Shown here in pieces: positions 23,170 through 35,035 of a DNA stretch of 64,000 nt. Location of the stretch: contig JAHLTZ010000008.1 of assembly GCA_025786725.1 (NCBI GenBank), positions 310,001 to 374,000 of the forward strand, written 5' to 3'. Positions within the stretch are counted from its first letter, which is position 1. The number at the start of each line of letters is the position of its first letter. The notes beneath the pieces are model-generated. The model did not search any database and was not told where the DNA came from. It saw nothing but the letters and a program-made list of their open reading frames with translations. This DNA is from Syncephalis fuscata. Lineage: Eukaryota; Zoopagomycota; Zoopagomycetes; Zoopagales; Piptocephalidaceae. Both the position numbers and the translations under genes were made by a program.

Positions 23170-24285
23170 GTAAATTACTACAAATAGCTATCGAAACAAT
23201 ATATTTATTTCCAAAAAACTATAACTGCTAATAAACATTAATGTTAATAGCGTGGTAGTGTGGCAGGTGCAGGGACTTTTTTGAAAAACTGGGTTTCTTC
23301 ACTTCCATTACATTCAAGGTTGATTGCATGACCTTCAAAAATTACGGTCTTATCACGAACAAAGCAAGTATATCTGCCGTTATTGTTGTCGTCACTTGCT
23401 TTGGATATGGCTTTTAATGCGTCTCTGTACAAACAATAAAATAAGCTTATGAAACAATATATATACATTTGGTTACACTTACGCTGGATACTCATCCTTG
23501 TGGAGATAACGCCAAAGGTGTTTACTGTCATCTTGATTGCAGTTTTCCATCTTCATAGGCCGGCCTTCGACGATACATTGTCCAGTTTGGGCATTTTTAA
23601 TCATTACATAGCCTCCAACTGGCACATCTTGCCAAAGAACGTCAAAGTCGAGTGGATCATCAAATTCACAACCTCTGAACCATGGATCGTTACCATTTAG
23701 TATACGCATGCACTCGGTATCTTTCCAGGTGAGACGATAGGTGTTTACGCCCGGGTAACCTTCTGGATCAGCCGTCACAGCAAAAGCGAGCGTTAGCGCC
23801 ATACCAGCAGCGAATAGAGTTGACTTCATAGTGGCTGTAGGATAAGTAGAGATATAGATTTTAAAGCGAGTGTAGTAGAGTAGAGGATAATGGTTTATAA
23901 TCAGCACCAGGCTGCAAGATAAAAAGAGGAATTGACGAGGCTAGCATCCTACCAAATTACGACTCATTTAAATATCTCAATCGTTTAAGGAGGTGGTGCT
24001 TTTTAATTTCAAACTGTGATTCAGTAACGTTTCATAATTCAAATCGATGGTTACTTTTAGTTGCTATGAATAATTATAACTGCAGTATTTATTAGTTTTA
24101 AAATAACAGCAAACTATCGCCATGAATAAATTTATTTAATTAAACAAGTACAAATAATGCACAGCAGAATAAAAAATATTATTATCGTATAGCCAAGTGT
24201 AGATGTCAAGAGATTTGAATGTTAAAACAAAAATCATGACATGTTTTAAATATATGAGCTCTTGAATCAATATGTAACAGCAGTG
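23170..24285 (-). repeat. Direct duplication unit, copy 2
   Basis: Second copy of the approximately 1.1 kb unit described at 21660-22770; it includes the whole gene and several hundred bases of upstream DNA. Confidence 0.8.
23244..23829 (-). CDS. Small secreted Cys-containing protein, tandem paralog 2
   Basis: Same two-exon structure as paralog 1, with an identical intron position after 'HKDEYPA'. It starts 'MKSTLFAAGMALTLAFAVTA' and the mature part begins 'DPEGYPGVNTYRLTWKDTEC'; it ends '..PAPATLPRY'. An in-frame ATG exists 78 bases upstream, but only the MKST start yields a signal peptide. Differences from paralog 1 are concentrated in the middle (for example 'NGNDPWFRGCEFDDPLDF' against 'FNNGAWFKDCAFDDPLDF'), while the Cys and Trp positions are kept, which points to a maintained fold. 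Likely secreted; function unknown. Confidence 0.87.
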
Positions 24286-24838
24286 CCCCGTTTTATTTGC
24301 TACCATCGATCAAACTCTGCAACAATTTTATTGTCTAGACAGGATATACTAACGAATTACAGCATCGATAGTTATTCAACATCATGCTGGATCAACGGAA
24401 TGATTGTACCAACATTATGATAAAATGGAAAATAAGACTGCTGCGTAACAAAGCATATTTGTCGTCACTGATTTTGATTTATTATATAAACTAGTGCTGA
24501 ATTAATAATTTTATAAGAAAAGGACACTATCGATTACAACTAAATGACTATTTAGTTTGGCTTTTTGTTTTTATAATGGTATTTTATTGTATAGTAACAT
24601 GTTTAAATTCAACCATTTCGTGTCTATTATACATGTATAGTGTGTATTTTGTTGTTTGCTATTATATTTTTTAATAACAGTGTTTTTATTATTATTATAT
24701 TCGATACCTACTAAGCGTTGCTTATTGCAGCTAAAATGGTACGTATATTACTAAATATTACTAAACTATACCATTAGAGCAATTATGCAAATTGACACTT
24801 GCATAAGCAACAAAGGTTCTATACACCTTGATGACTGA
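23830..24838. other. Intergenic, upstream of secreted paralog 2
   Basis: The proximal half belongs to the duplicated unit, with the shared 11-mer at 23903-23913. The distal half is AT-rich with no recognised feature. Confidence 0.55.
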
Positions 24839-25363
24839 TTAATAGCGTGGTAGGGGAGCTGTTTTCATGCGCTTAAAGAATTGATTGCGATCGTTTCTGT
24901 TGCAAGCGAAGGTGACCGAATGGCCAATAAAAAAGATAGTCCTATCATAAGACAAACAACTGTCCAAATTCTTGTTTCGATCGTCACTTGCTTTGGGGAT
25001 CATTTTTTCTTCATCGGCCTCATAGTCATCACCGTGGTAGAATCGCCACAGGTTACTGCCATCCTCACTGCAATCTTTTATGCGTGTGGGACGTCCTTCA
25101 TAGAGACATTTGCCAGTTTGAACGTTCTGGATTTGGGAGTACTCGCCAAACGATATTGCCTTCCAAAGTGAGGCAAAGTCAAGCGGGTCGTCATAAATGC
25201 AAGGTTCATACCATGGGTCATCATTTCCTTTTAGCTTCAAGCATTTATCCCCATGGGCGATACGAAAAGAATCCTGGCCTGGGTAGCCAGTAGGTGGATC
25301 GTCGGCATTTGCGGAAAGCACAGCCACTGTCATGATGGCAACAATAGCTACAACGAATTTCAT
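24839..25363 (-). CDS. Small secreted Cys-containing protein, tandem paralog 3 (intronless)
   Basis: A single exon of 174 residues with a signal peptide 'MKFVVAIVAIMTVAVLSANA'. It keeps the family landmarks 'TGYPGQDSFRIAHGDKC', 'YDDPLDFASLWKAISFGEY', 'QNVQTGKCLYEGRP', 'NLWRFYHGDDYEA' and the C-terminal 'LPRY', but is clearly more diverged than paralogs 1 and 2 and lacks their intron. The intron region is replaced by a continuous 'DEEKMIPKASDDRNKN'. This suggests either intron loss here or gain in the ancestor of the other two. The shared 11-mer lies about 100 nt upstream. Confidence 0.87.
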   Translation of the reverse strand: MKFVVAIVAIMTVAVLSANADDPPTGYPGQDSFRIAHGDKCLKLKGNDDPWYEPCIYDDPLDFASLWKAISFGEYSQIQNVQTGKCLYEGRPTRIKDCSEDGSNLWRFYHGDDYEADEEKMIPKASDDRNKNLDSCLSYDRTIFFIGHSVTFACNRNDRNQFFKRMKTAPLPRY

Positions 25364-26337
25364 GATAGTTTCACTTGCTATTGTGCTGAGTAATAAAGAA
25401 ATATCGAAAAGTTGTGCGGTTTAATAGCACAGAGATGTGGACGTAATAGGACAAACGTTATATAGAGCACCAGGCTAACAATAAAGTGTTGTGTAGAGAT
25501 GTGGATAAAAATGCTCGTGTGCACATTATTGACCATTAGTTTAAATAGCTGCATAGCTGTTACAGGCCAATTTACTTGTTTCAAAAAGTAGAAACACGTT
25601 ATTGCCCGTGATAAAGCGAGCTGGTAGTACAATGTTTTAATTCCACGCACACACGACTGTTAAATTTGGTAAAAGATGTAATGTTCTTTGGAACATAGCT
25701 ATTTAAATTACTAAATATGTTTATCAGGTTATTCTATTTCTAGCTCATGGCGCTTAAAAACATCCGTCTATTCTATAAACTAATCTATTTTTCTATTTAC
25801 TAATTTACACGGCAGCATGGTTGAATTGCCGACGAAGCCGTGGAAATAGGCGAACACATATAAAACTTTGTGTTATTTCAAGGAACAGCTGCCCCAGTAG
25901 TTACAAGCTCGTCTTTTGGGCGCCGCCTTATTGATCAAATACAGGCGATCAATCTGCAAAATATTAATAGGCTGCAAATTGAATTCCATTGTTTTAAATG
26001 CATTAGATGACATATAGTAAACGAATACGAAAGTCATGTTAATAGACAAGTGTAGACGTGGACATAGATAGCAGGCTAGAAATTGGAAGAAAACGAGAAA
26101 AATGAAAACTGTAGACAAGTGGAGGTGAAACTGGTCAATAATAGTGGTTCGATAACAAAAACATGATCATGTTTAGCGTTGTAGTAGTAGTAGTAGTAGT
26201 AGTAGTAGTTGATTAACAATAAAAGAGAACAGGTAGATAGATCGTATGAAGCAACAATAGTAGTGGCAGCAATAACAAGACAAACGTAATGATAAATGAA
26301 AGGACATGCATAGTAAAGCATCGTTAAAAAGCATGAC
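25364..26337. other. Intergenic with a (GTA)n microsatellite
   Basis: Contains the paralog 3 promoter (11-mer at 25466-25476) and an uninterrupted (GTA)n run at about 26181-26209. A short reading 'MVELPTKPWK' at 25818 is discussed under rejected observations. No gene is supported. Confidence 0.55.
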
Positions 26338-29323
26338 TTATTTCTTCATAAAGGTCTTGTTGAGCAGTGTAAGTAGACGTGCCACATTCAGCTGTACATA
26401 TTCCAGATCCAGTAACTGGACATTGTCTTGTTGCTTCTCCAAAAGATCGTCGAGTTTCAAGTCCATTTCCAAAATGGCCTTCTCACGGCCCTTATAGTGT
26501 AGGGAAATAACGAATGTACCCGTGGACGGTGACATAATGTTAAAGTAGATATTGCCACGTCTATTGTTGTTAATAGTCAATTAAATGAGGTATAAGCAAT
26601 TAAATCAGCTATATTATTGTTTTACTTACCGGTTTTCAGGTACGTTGCTTTCAACAATAACACCGTCCTTCTCTAGCTGCATATGAGCAAATTTGACTGG
26701 GCCTATCACACGGGCCGACTTGCTCTTCTTCTTAAGATCAAGTCCACTCGATTGAAGACGGACATTTTGCAAATACGCTTTGTAAGAGTCAAGCTGTGAG
26801 CGTAAATAGCTGTTATGGTCACAGATTGTTTTGTAAACACTTTCCAGCGATGCAATTTCTCGACAAACTTTATCACGAAGGTTGCCCAAATGCACCAACT
26901 CTTGTTTAATTTCTTCGGTAAGCAATTTGTAGTTGTCCATGCGATTGATCACGCCCAGTTCTTCAAGCTCACGCAGCATATCCGCCACCTTGATACCTTT
27001 ACGGACAAGTGTGGCATCTTTACTGGTAGCAGCCGCTTCAGCAACAGCCGACAAAACAATTGCCCGGCGTGCCATTTGTGGCATGGTACGTAATAATTGG
27101 ACAAAAATGGATTTCGTTTCCATAAACAAGATATCATTCTGACTTAGATTAGTATCACCAAGAATATTCATATCTAATTAAATCAAGCAATTTGTTAAAA
27201 TGTAATCACCTATTTAAGTGATGCTATTTACCATTGATAGGCGTTTCCCAACGACTGAATAACGCTAGCTCAATTGTTTTATTTTCGGATCGGGACACTT
27301 GAGCCGGTGCACCACTAAGCTCGTTCATAATGATACGTAAATGATCCGACTCGCCTGGCGCCTGTTATTTGTATTAGTATCGTAAATCATTTAATCACTG
27401 ACAAAGCTAACACTTACTAATTCATCCATATGACGTTCAAGCAACGCATGTGTATTGTAAACTTCATTCAGTGTAATACTAAGTGAAATGTCTTTTTTCG
27501 ACAATGCCATATATTGATCCATCTATTAGTAGCAAAAGTATAAGTAAATAGCGCAAAATGATATATTACAATGCCATTTTACCTACCTCTAATGATTCGT
27601 AAAAGTCACCAACTTCGCAAAGTTCATTCAAAAATTTGTTAATGCGCTGTTTGTTGTCATCTACAAATGGATTCAATTTAATCATATACACTTCTTTTGA
27701 GTAGGATGGTTTGTTGGCCAAATTTTGCAACATTTTAGCCATCTATAAATAAACAAACAATAGCTGATAAGTAATATGATTCATATCAATATAAATAAAC
27801 TTGCCAAAGTAAGTGTTCGACGTGGATTTTTCTCAGGATTGCCATCCACCAACATATACGCATTAGGCGTAACAATTGCTGGATTAATGAATCGCAAGAA
27901 GAAGAAGCCACCAATAAGTGAACATACGCTATATTCAGAGGCGTTGGGATATCGACGCTATAAATCAATATACAGCTAATTAGCAATGCATACTTGACCA
28001 ATAGCAATATAGTGTTACTACCTTAGTCAATGAACGAATCTGTTTGCATATCCAACGAATACCATACGGAACTTGGCCAATGGAGGCCAGAATGGTATCC
28101 AAGAATGAATTGGCAATTGCCATAAGTTTGTCCAACCTAGGCGCAATAATATTTTGAACATCTTCGTTTTCCGCGGCCATGTCACCCGATACACCGCGTG
28201 GTAGATTGCATGGCTCGCCGCGATCTTCCATATCTTTAACCATACGTTCATACACCTAGTGTGGCCATTATATTAGATAAAATAAACAACGGGCAACCAA
28301 TGGTAGTGCGCAGTTACCTTAAGTGGATTGATTTCCAAATCCGTATCACGATCTTCTATCAGCTTGTTGATGGAATCAGAAAGAACATGCTTCAAATAAG
28401 TTTGACCGGGACCACGACTAGTAGAACAAATAGCAGTGCAGTCAGTATGTGTATTTTACTAGACTATTTATTACTTACCGTGTATATGTCGTCATCATAC
28501 GAGATACTGGAGTATTGGCACGCAATAAACTACCAAAATCTGTAGCCATTTCAAACTGTGCCGACAATACACCTTGGAACATGGTCAATAAAAGATGTTC
28601 TTCACGTGATTCATACTGATTTCCGTAAAGGGTAAACATGACAGTTTGCAATAGAGTATCAATTTCTGATAAAGTAACTAAACGAGTAAGGTGTGCAATG
28701 TGGCGTGGCTCTGCTTGTAGTAAAAAAAACAAATTGCCATAATGCTATGAAATAATGATTAAAATCAAGCAATTAATATTTGATTAATAAAATGCATACC
28801 TGCTTTTTACGATCATCTGGAAAGCCGCCTTCAATATGTTCAGATTCTTCAAGATGGCTTGCTACTTCTTGTTGCTATATTGTTGTAAAGGATAATAGTG
28901 TTAGCTGCATCCATTATGACATGTAAATACTAATGCAAATATTACCTCGTGTAGTGCCATACGATTCTGGATGAGTAGCGCAATACGACTGTCCAAATAG
29001 CGGACATCGCGTTCTAAAATGAAATTACGTTTGGATTGAGACGAGATACGGGATTTGAGATCGCGCAAGCTACGCTGCTCCCGCGCAAGTTCATCCTCTA
29101 CTTCCTCGTCTTGTTCGGCCGCCATTGAGTAAAGTGCGCTTACCGAATAGCGTTTGCTAGTACGGTCGGCCATATTAAAGGGAAGGCCTTTGGCGGCAGC
29201 CATTGTAGCTGTGCGGGCCAGGACCGAATTAGATCCATTGGTGGCTTCGGTGCCGTTCATAGCGCCGGCGACATAATCCAATGTCTGCGTCATACTGACC
29301 GGGGCCGCCTGCGCGTCAACCAT
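26338..29323 (-). CDS. IQGAP-related Ras GTPase-activating-like protein (Sar1/Gap1 type)
   Basis: Multi-exon gene starting at ATG 29323. After a short N-terminus and a coiled region ('[18 protein letters not shown]') comes a RasGAP-related domain: '[19 protein letters not shown]', '[19 protein letters not shown]', '[18 protein letters not shown]', '[19 protein letters not shown]'. Then come the '[20 protein letters not shown]' segment and a C-terminal RasGAP_C domain ('[20 protein letters not shown]', ending '[12 protein letters not shown]'). No calponin-homology or IQ motifs are present, so this is the short fungal GAP form rather than a full cytokinetic IQGAP. Arg in 'SLLRANT' sits at the place of the catalytic arginine finger. 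Expected role: down-regulating Ras-family GTPases at the cortex. Confidence 0.93.
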
Positions 29324-32137
29324 TAGGCTTAGTAATATTTGAATAAAAGTGTATTGGTGCTATATCACACTATAGCTGTCCTAGTAAAGGTCTGCGGCGC
29401 TGTCTTTAAAAGTCTAAAGTAAAAATAAGAAGAAATGCAACACACGGCTAGTAAACAGCGGTTAGTCGGCCGTTTAGCATCGTGTTGTTTTAAATCACTA
29501 TAATGGCACACAGCCTCGTGTGTCGTTTATGATAATGCCGTATCATATCTTCACATGGAATTCATACACAACATTGTGTCACTATCCCAATTCAGCTACT
29601 ATTGTGTGTCCACATGGCATTTTATGCACGATCACCATATAGATATAATGGAACAGTGGGGAAGAGAGAGAAAAGTGAGAAAATACGTAAATGACAGAAA
29701 AGAAAGCACAGTAATACTAATCAAATACAAAGCCTCTTAATTCGCTAAAAATACAGAAATAGAATTCAAGCTATGGCCTTTACTGATCTCAATTTGATAT
29801 GTTGCATATCTATACCCGTTATTTAGATTGTATGACCTACCTAATAAAATAGCGTTCGTCAAGAAACACTGTAATAAAGAAACAAAGAGTTAGTAATTAA
29901 AATAAGTAATATCTTTGTTTGGATGAAATAAAATAAGCGCTAGTATATTATATCCAAATCTCCTTAGTATGTCGCTCCCTTTACAAATGACAGCTGTTGA
30001 GAAACAGAGGGCTCACGTTTTAAGCTAAAATCTCCCTTAGGAGACCTGACATACTAGCCAGCTGCAGGTTGGAAGAAGAGTGGCACTGCTTATACAATCC
30101 TATATCAATATTACATACAGATATGTAGATGTAGAATATACATATGTATTATATTGAGATGAGTATGTAACAGGTCTGGACTATGGCCAAACAAGTTGCT
30201 TATCTCTCCATAAGCAATGATAGGTCGACTGGCTGTCTAAACTCAAAAAGTACTTACCGTGTGCTTACAACAAAATACTGCAAGTGCCGCAATAATAGTA
30301 ATTAAATGCCAGCAAAACAAATAGCTAATGACCAGATATATAGTGGCCTAAAACAATAAAGTACTAAAGTAGCAGCACCAGGAGCAACAGAAACTAAAAA
30401 GAAAGTGAGAGAGACGGCTGTAGAATAGAGTTTGCAGACGCGCAATAGTATAGTAATCACTAGGGACGAAAAAGGTGCAATATCTTTGGACGATTGAACG
30501 AAAGAATAACTTGCTATAACTAATAGAGGAAAAGAGTCGTGCTTAAGTGAGATGAGTTGACGACGGATGAAAGTAGCGGTAATAGTTGGCTAAAAAAGTG
30601 AATGGAGAATAGAGAGAACGATGAACAATAAAAAGTTAACAAGGCGAGGAAAGTTTAGGCGGCGTGTTTGTGTGGTGTTTGTGTGTTGTGTGTGGCAGGT
30701 GGGAATGATTATTCCTGTTACACTAATGCGGCCGTTGAATATTTAACAAGCGCTTTATTAGCAACACAATAGTAACTCAGTTATAAGTGTGTTGTAGAAC
30801 CCAGCTCATTAGCAACAGTACCTTCGTCTTTATTGATAGTACCAGTTGCTGTAACGCTGTATCCCACTCAGCCGCGGCCCCTTGTGTCTATTAAAAAGTA
30901 AATCAGTTTAAACTTTTATTTTTTATTGCGCCATCTTTTTTTCAGTTAAATGATCGAGGTGTTAAGCTTTACAATTGCTAATTCCTAAGCACAAAATCAT
31001 TGTAAATAAAGTTTTTTAACAGCTAGTAGCGCTTAATTACTAAACAGCAAACATTAACAATTACTATATTGTTTAAATTTGTTTAGATTAATTAAAAAAT
31101 ACTCGTAAATAAATTATTTTCTTCTATTGGTTAAAATAATTTACTGTATACATCTACAATAGGATCAATATGGGATGAAAAGTATGCATAATGGCATTAA
31201 AATTTACAATGAGTAGAATGTGTTTATTATATGGTGAGATGATGCACAGTGATATCATAATATATATATTAGCGTTGTTGCGATTCTACAAAAACACAGC
31301 GAAATGACAGCGATAAATTGATCTTATAACAGTCTATGTTGTTACTCACCTTTGTTATATAAATAGTCGTCTAAGCTGCTCGCTTATTTAATTAATTTGA
31401 ATGATAAAATCATTTAAGCAGTTTTATTTTATTCAGCTACAGCTACTATCAGTGAATTATCAAAATCATTTAATTGAAATAATTTGACAATTAAGCTGAA
31501 ATCGAATTATAATAAAACGAATTTACTCTTATAACATTCGTTGAGCTTTTTGCAATAAAGGATATTGCCAAACATAGCGTACAAATGTAAGTTTATTATG
31601 CAAAGCAATCGTAAGCACACGAAAACTGATATGCAGGGTGAATTGTACAATAAAAGCATAGAAAACAATCACGGTCAGACCTTACTTTTGACTTCATTGT
31701 CCTTTACCTTGGCCACTGACTAGCCATATGAATACACATACTAGACGGTAGCTAAATGATGAATCAAAAGTTAGCGCTACCCATCTTTTCTGAATAATCA
31801 GCATGCATGACGTTTTCAATTGTCAGCCGAATTTCGTAATAGTTGGGCCGAGTGTTTGAAAATGGAAATTAAGGCCTTCAATATTGTGGGCGCGTGGACA
31901 TGCATGTGGCTAGCAAATGCAGTAAATTGCCTAAAAGAAACAATACTTAAACGCATGGTATTGGTGGGCATGGCAGTTACACAGCAGCGTTGATTACAAG
32001 GCGGTCATTGTCACACTATTTTCAATTGGCTTTTGTACGTTTTATTTAATTGACAACAAACAGTGATTGTTTTATGGCAATAGAAAGAGAAAAATATATT
32101 TATAATAAAGTATAATCATTGATAGCTTTTATTTCCA
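29324..32137. other. 2.8 kb spacer without a supported protein gene
   Basis: No ORF in either strand has coding character. The region is AT-rich with one structured stretch (29965-30056, listed separately) and a G/T-rich tract around 30655-30710. It may hold a non-coding RNA gene, or long UTRs of the RasGAP gene, whose start codon lies at its left edge. Confidence 0.5.
29965..30056 (+). ncRNA. Candidate structured RNA: nested hairpins
   Basis: An outer 9-bp perfect stem TAGTATGTC (29965-29973) pairs with GACATACTA (30048-30056). Inside lies CTGTT-GAGA-AACAG (29994-30007), a 5-bp stem closed by a GNRA tetraloop, and TCTCC-CTTA-GGAGA (30031-30044), another 5-bp hairpin. The GGAG of the latter could alternatively pair with CTCC at 29975-29978. 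I could not match it to U1-U6, SRP, RNase P/MRP or known snoRNA consensus. Orientation is unknown. Confidence 0.3.
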
Positions 32138-33293
32138 TTAATGTTCGTCACTGATAACGACACTTTCCAATTCTCCAGTTGCTACGGTTGGCGACGTTCT
32201 ACGAATGCCGGCAACACAGCTTGGTGGTTCATTGTGCCGTGTAGTGGCGGCATTGTTGTTTGAAAGATGCATGATGCGAAGGTTGCTTGGTGGCGACTTC
32301 TTATGATATCGGCTAGCTGGTTCGGGCGTAACTCGTGGCGATTGAGAATTGGATGGTGAACCCATTTCCTGCTGCGTTACCACTAAGCATGGCTCATCCC
32401 CAATGCTGGACAATGCCGTTTGGGGGAATAGTGTGATGGCGTAGTAGACAGCCATGACACAATAGCTTGGATAAGGAACAAATAGTAGCATGCTTATGTT
32501 GGTGCCTAGTAAAAGAGCAAACATCACTGATAGTAGCAATGCCTGTTTACGCTTTGTTTGCATGCCAGGTGTTTTATGGCTGGGACATCTTACAAACAGC
32601 ATAAATGAGTAGGATGTCAGTGAACTTGTGCCGCTAATAATAAACCAATGGCCGATCCAGTAGAGCGGCATAAACAACAGAAACTTAATTGTTGCAATAA
32701 AGTAATTATCGTTTGCTAGCAAATTAATTACAAGAGCCCAAGCTAATCCGATAATAATCGAGCCAAAGCTAAAGAAACAGAACCATGAAATGCCTATTGG
32801 GTAGATAAGACTGTTAAGAAGACTTGGAAATCCTTTCATTGATCGTCCCCTATTAGCAAATTAACATTTAGTATAACATACAAAATAAATACATTAAAAC
32901 TTACCAGCGTATAATAAGAAAAGTAGTCAGTCCAAGAGCAATTAGATTGGACAATGAATTAATAGAAAGTGAAATGGCAACAACTCGATAATCGTGACTG
33001 GCTAATTGTGTGATCATACCACTGCAAGCAATTAGCAAACTGAAAGCCATTACAGCATGGTATTTAGTCCTAGTCTGTCGAAACCTCCAGCAATGTAGAA
33101 GAAATAGACCGAAATAGACAACCAGCGCAATGATTGATAAATACAGGACGGGCGTTAAAATGGTAGATTTTAAATGCTTCAACGGATCTACCGCATCTTT
33201 GATCTTGATTGCTTGTTCTTGGGCTTTACTTGTTTGTTCTTTAATTACATTGCCGCTTTTAGATATAGCAGATTTAACATCATCAAGTACCAT
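32138..33293 (-). CDS. Multi-pass membrane protein, unknown family
   Basis: Two exons, 33293-32904 and about 32847-32138, joined as 'LIIRWGRSMKGFPSLL'; about 365 residues. A hydrophilic Lys-rich N-terminal helix ('SKAQEQAIKIKDAVDPLKH') is followed by about seven hydrophobic segments, for example 'ILTPVLYLSIIALVVYFGLF', 'ISWFCFFSFGSIIIGLAWAL' and 'LLLSVMFALLLGTNISMLLF', and then a polar Ser/Pro-rich tail. The layout (seven segments and a long cytosolic-type tail) resembles the unrelated pair at 52593 and 56835 and could be a receptor-like protein, but no family motif is visible and I assign no function. Confidence 0.75.
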
Positions 33294-34249
33294 ATTGCTA
33301 TTGATTTAGTTGAATGGCTAGTTGATTGCTTGATTGCTTGATTGGTTGGCTTGTTGGTAGATAAATAGTGCTAATAATCTTGCCTGGAGAAGTTAAAATG
33401 ATGAACACAGTGTTATCGACAAGTAGAATGATGCAATGATACAGCAGTGAAATAAAACAGATGAATCGGTCCAGCCGATATTGAAGAGTCAGGAAAATAC
33501 AAACGATAACGTCGACGTTCAAATACAATCAATGAACAGAAGGTACGACGAAAAGGATGTTGCTGTCAAGGTGAAGTGCGTGAGTACGGGTAAAGAGCAA
33601 CGGTGTAGCCGCTACATGGGCTGTATTTATGGCGAACAAACAACGAGAACGTCGAGCCGAGCATGTGTTGTCGGACTAAACATGTTGGCGCTTCAAACCA
33701 GTCATTGCACGGCATGTTCTCCTATCAATGTAAGTGTGTGTGTGCACTTTACCTGCATCTATGTGCCTTTTGGATATGTCAGGCGCATTGGGTACACAAC
33801 ACAAGTTGAAACAGTATGCATCATTTGAAACGCTGACCCTTGTGGCCAGTATTCATTCTACAATGTCTAAATATCATTACACACTTCATCCAGTGTCACG
33901 CTTTTCAAAGGCGCGTGACAACCACCATTGTATTTGCAACGTGCATTTTTATATTAAATTCATTGAACTGGTATCAAATGTTAAGCCAACAGATGCTATT
34001 TTAACGATTGCCATATAATCAACTAAAGTAATAACAATAGCAATTTATGCGTGCTAATGTTAAAATCTGGCACTTTAAATAATTATCGTAAATCATAGCT
34101 TGTTCAATATTTTTAGCATAATTAATTTACTGAGTGCCAAAACAAAGGCTTTAAAAGTGCCACACACTTGAAACAATAACGCACATCAAACACGCCTTTA
34201 ATCAAAGGTAACAAATAATTTTAATATGCAATTTATCCCGCGAATATAG
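33294..34249. other. Intergenic, nothing recognised
   Basis: Spacer between two minus-strand membrane-protein genes. Open frames on the plus strand here show no domain, biased composition or splice support. Confidence 0.5.
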
Positions 34250-35035
34250 TTAATTCTCATCCTCGTGGGGGAACACTGCTGGCGGCAGAAATCCATAAAG
34301 TGCTCCGCCAATAATTAATGCCACGCCAATAAATGCACAAATGTATCGAGCAATCATTTTCTTTTTGTGGCGTTTTATAGGATTTGCCAAGGTACCATTC
34401 GTGACCATTTCGGCTGTTTGCGGCTGCGCCATTTGCAATTGAAAGTCTTGTTTTTGATCTCGAATACGGCAAAAGGTAATGGACGCAAATAATATACCAA
34501 GAATAATAAGGATGACACCCACAATAAGATGACCAAGAAAAAACGAGCCCAGCTTTCCGTCGGGGCAGGCAAACTGATTGTTACGCGCAGAGAGTTGTAT
34601 ACATTGCTTGGTGTTACACTATTAATCAACAGTGTTGAGTTTGTTATCGATTTCTTGGCATTTTCGTCGGTAGCTTACCTGATCGCTCGTTAAACATAAG
34701 CTGTAAGGCTTTTTAATTTCCTTACAGCTTCCATTTAGGCTGCAGAATCCGTCGCGACAATTACCATAAGTGTGCCAGCCTTGATCTTGCACAATGTTGG
34801 TCAATTTATCTTTGAATTGCTGGCGTAACTCAATGGTATTTGGTACGGGACAGTGTTCGCAAGTGTCGCCAGTCAGAACAAGCGGTTTATTTACAAATTT
34901 GATCGTAGAGTCGGAAATAATACATCCAGTAGTGCCGTTTGATTGGCAAAAGTACCCACTTTCCTGGATATAGCAATAAGAGCCTTCGGGACATAGGCTG
35001 CCCGTGGTTGAGCATGCTTGTGAAGATGATGACAT
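34250..35035 (-). CDS. Cys-rich membrane protein with two C-terminal hydrophobic segments
   Basis: Two exons, 35035 to about 34672 and 34620-34250, joined as 'SLCLTSDQ' to 'CNTKQCIQLSARNNQFACPDG'; roughly 245 residues. The N-terminal 150 residues carry at least a dozen Cys in EGF-like or disulfide-rich spacing ('GSYCYIQESGYFCQ', 'DTCEHCPVPN', 'GNCRDGFCSLNGSCKE'). They precede 'FFLGHLIVGVILIILGILFA', a polar loop and 'MIARYICAFIGVALIIGGAL'. A Cys-rich ectodomain without a signal peptide is odd, so an upstream exon carrying one may be missing from my model (see 35061-35366). Family not recognised. Confidence 0.7.

Noticed and set aside
25818-25990. ATG reading 'MVELPTKPWK', reminiscent of the peroxin Pex13 N-terminus
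   Set aside because: It stops after ten codons, no splice leads to Pex13-like sequence, and the following open stretch has no SH3 or membrane segments.
25873-26321. Minus-strand ORFs with poly-Tyr
   Set aside because: Created by the (GTA)n microsatellite and AT-rich sequence; no coding signature.
33481-34018. Two overlapping plus-strand ORFs
   Set aside because: Composition and overlap suggest chance frames within the promoter region of the membrane-protein gene.
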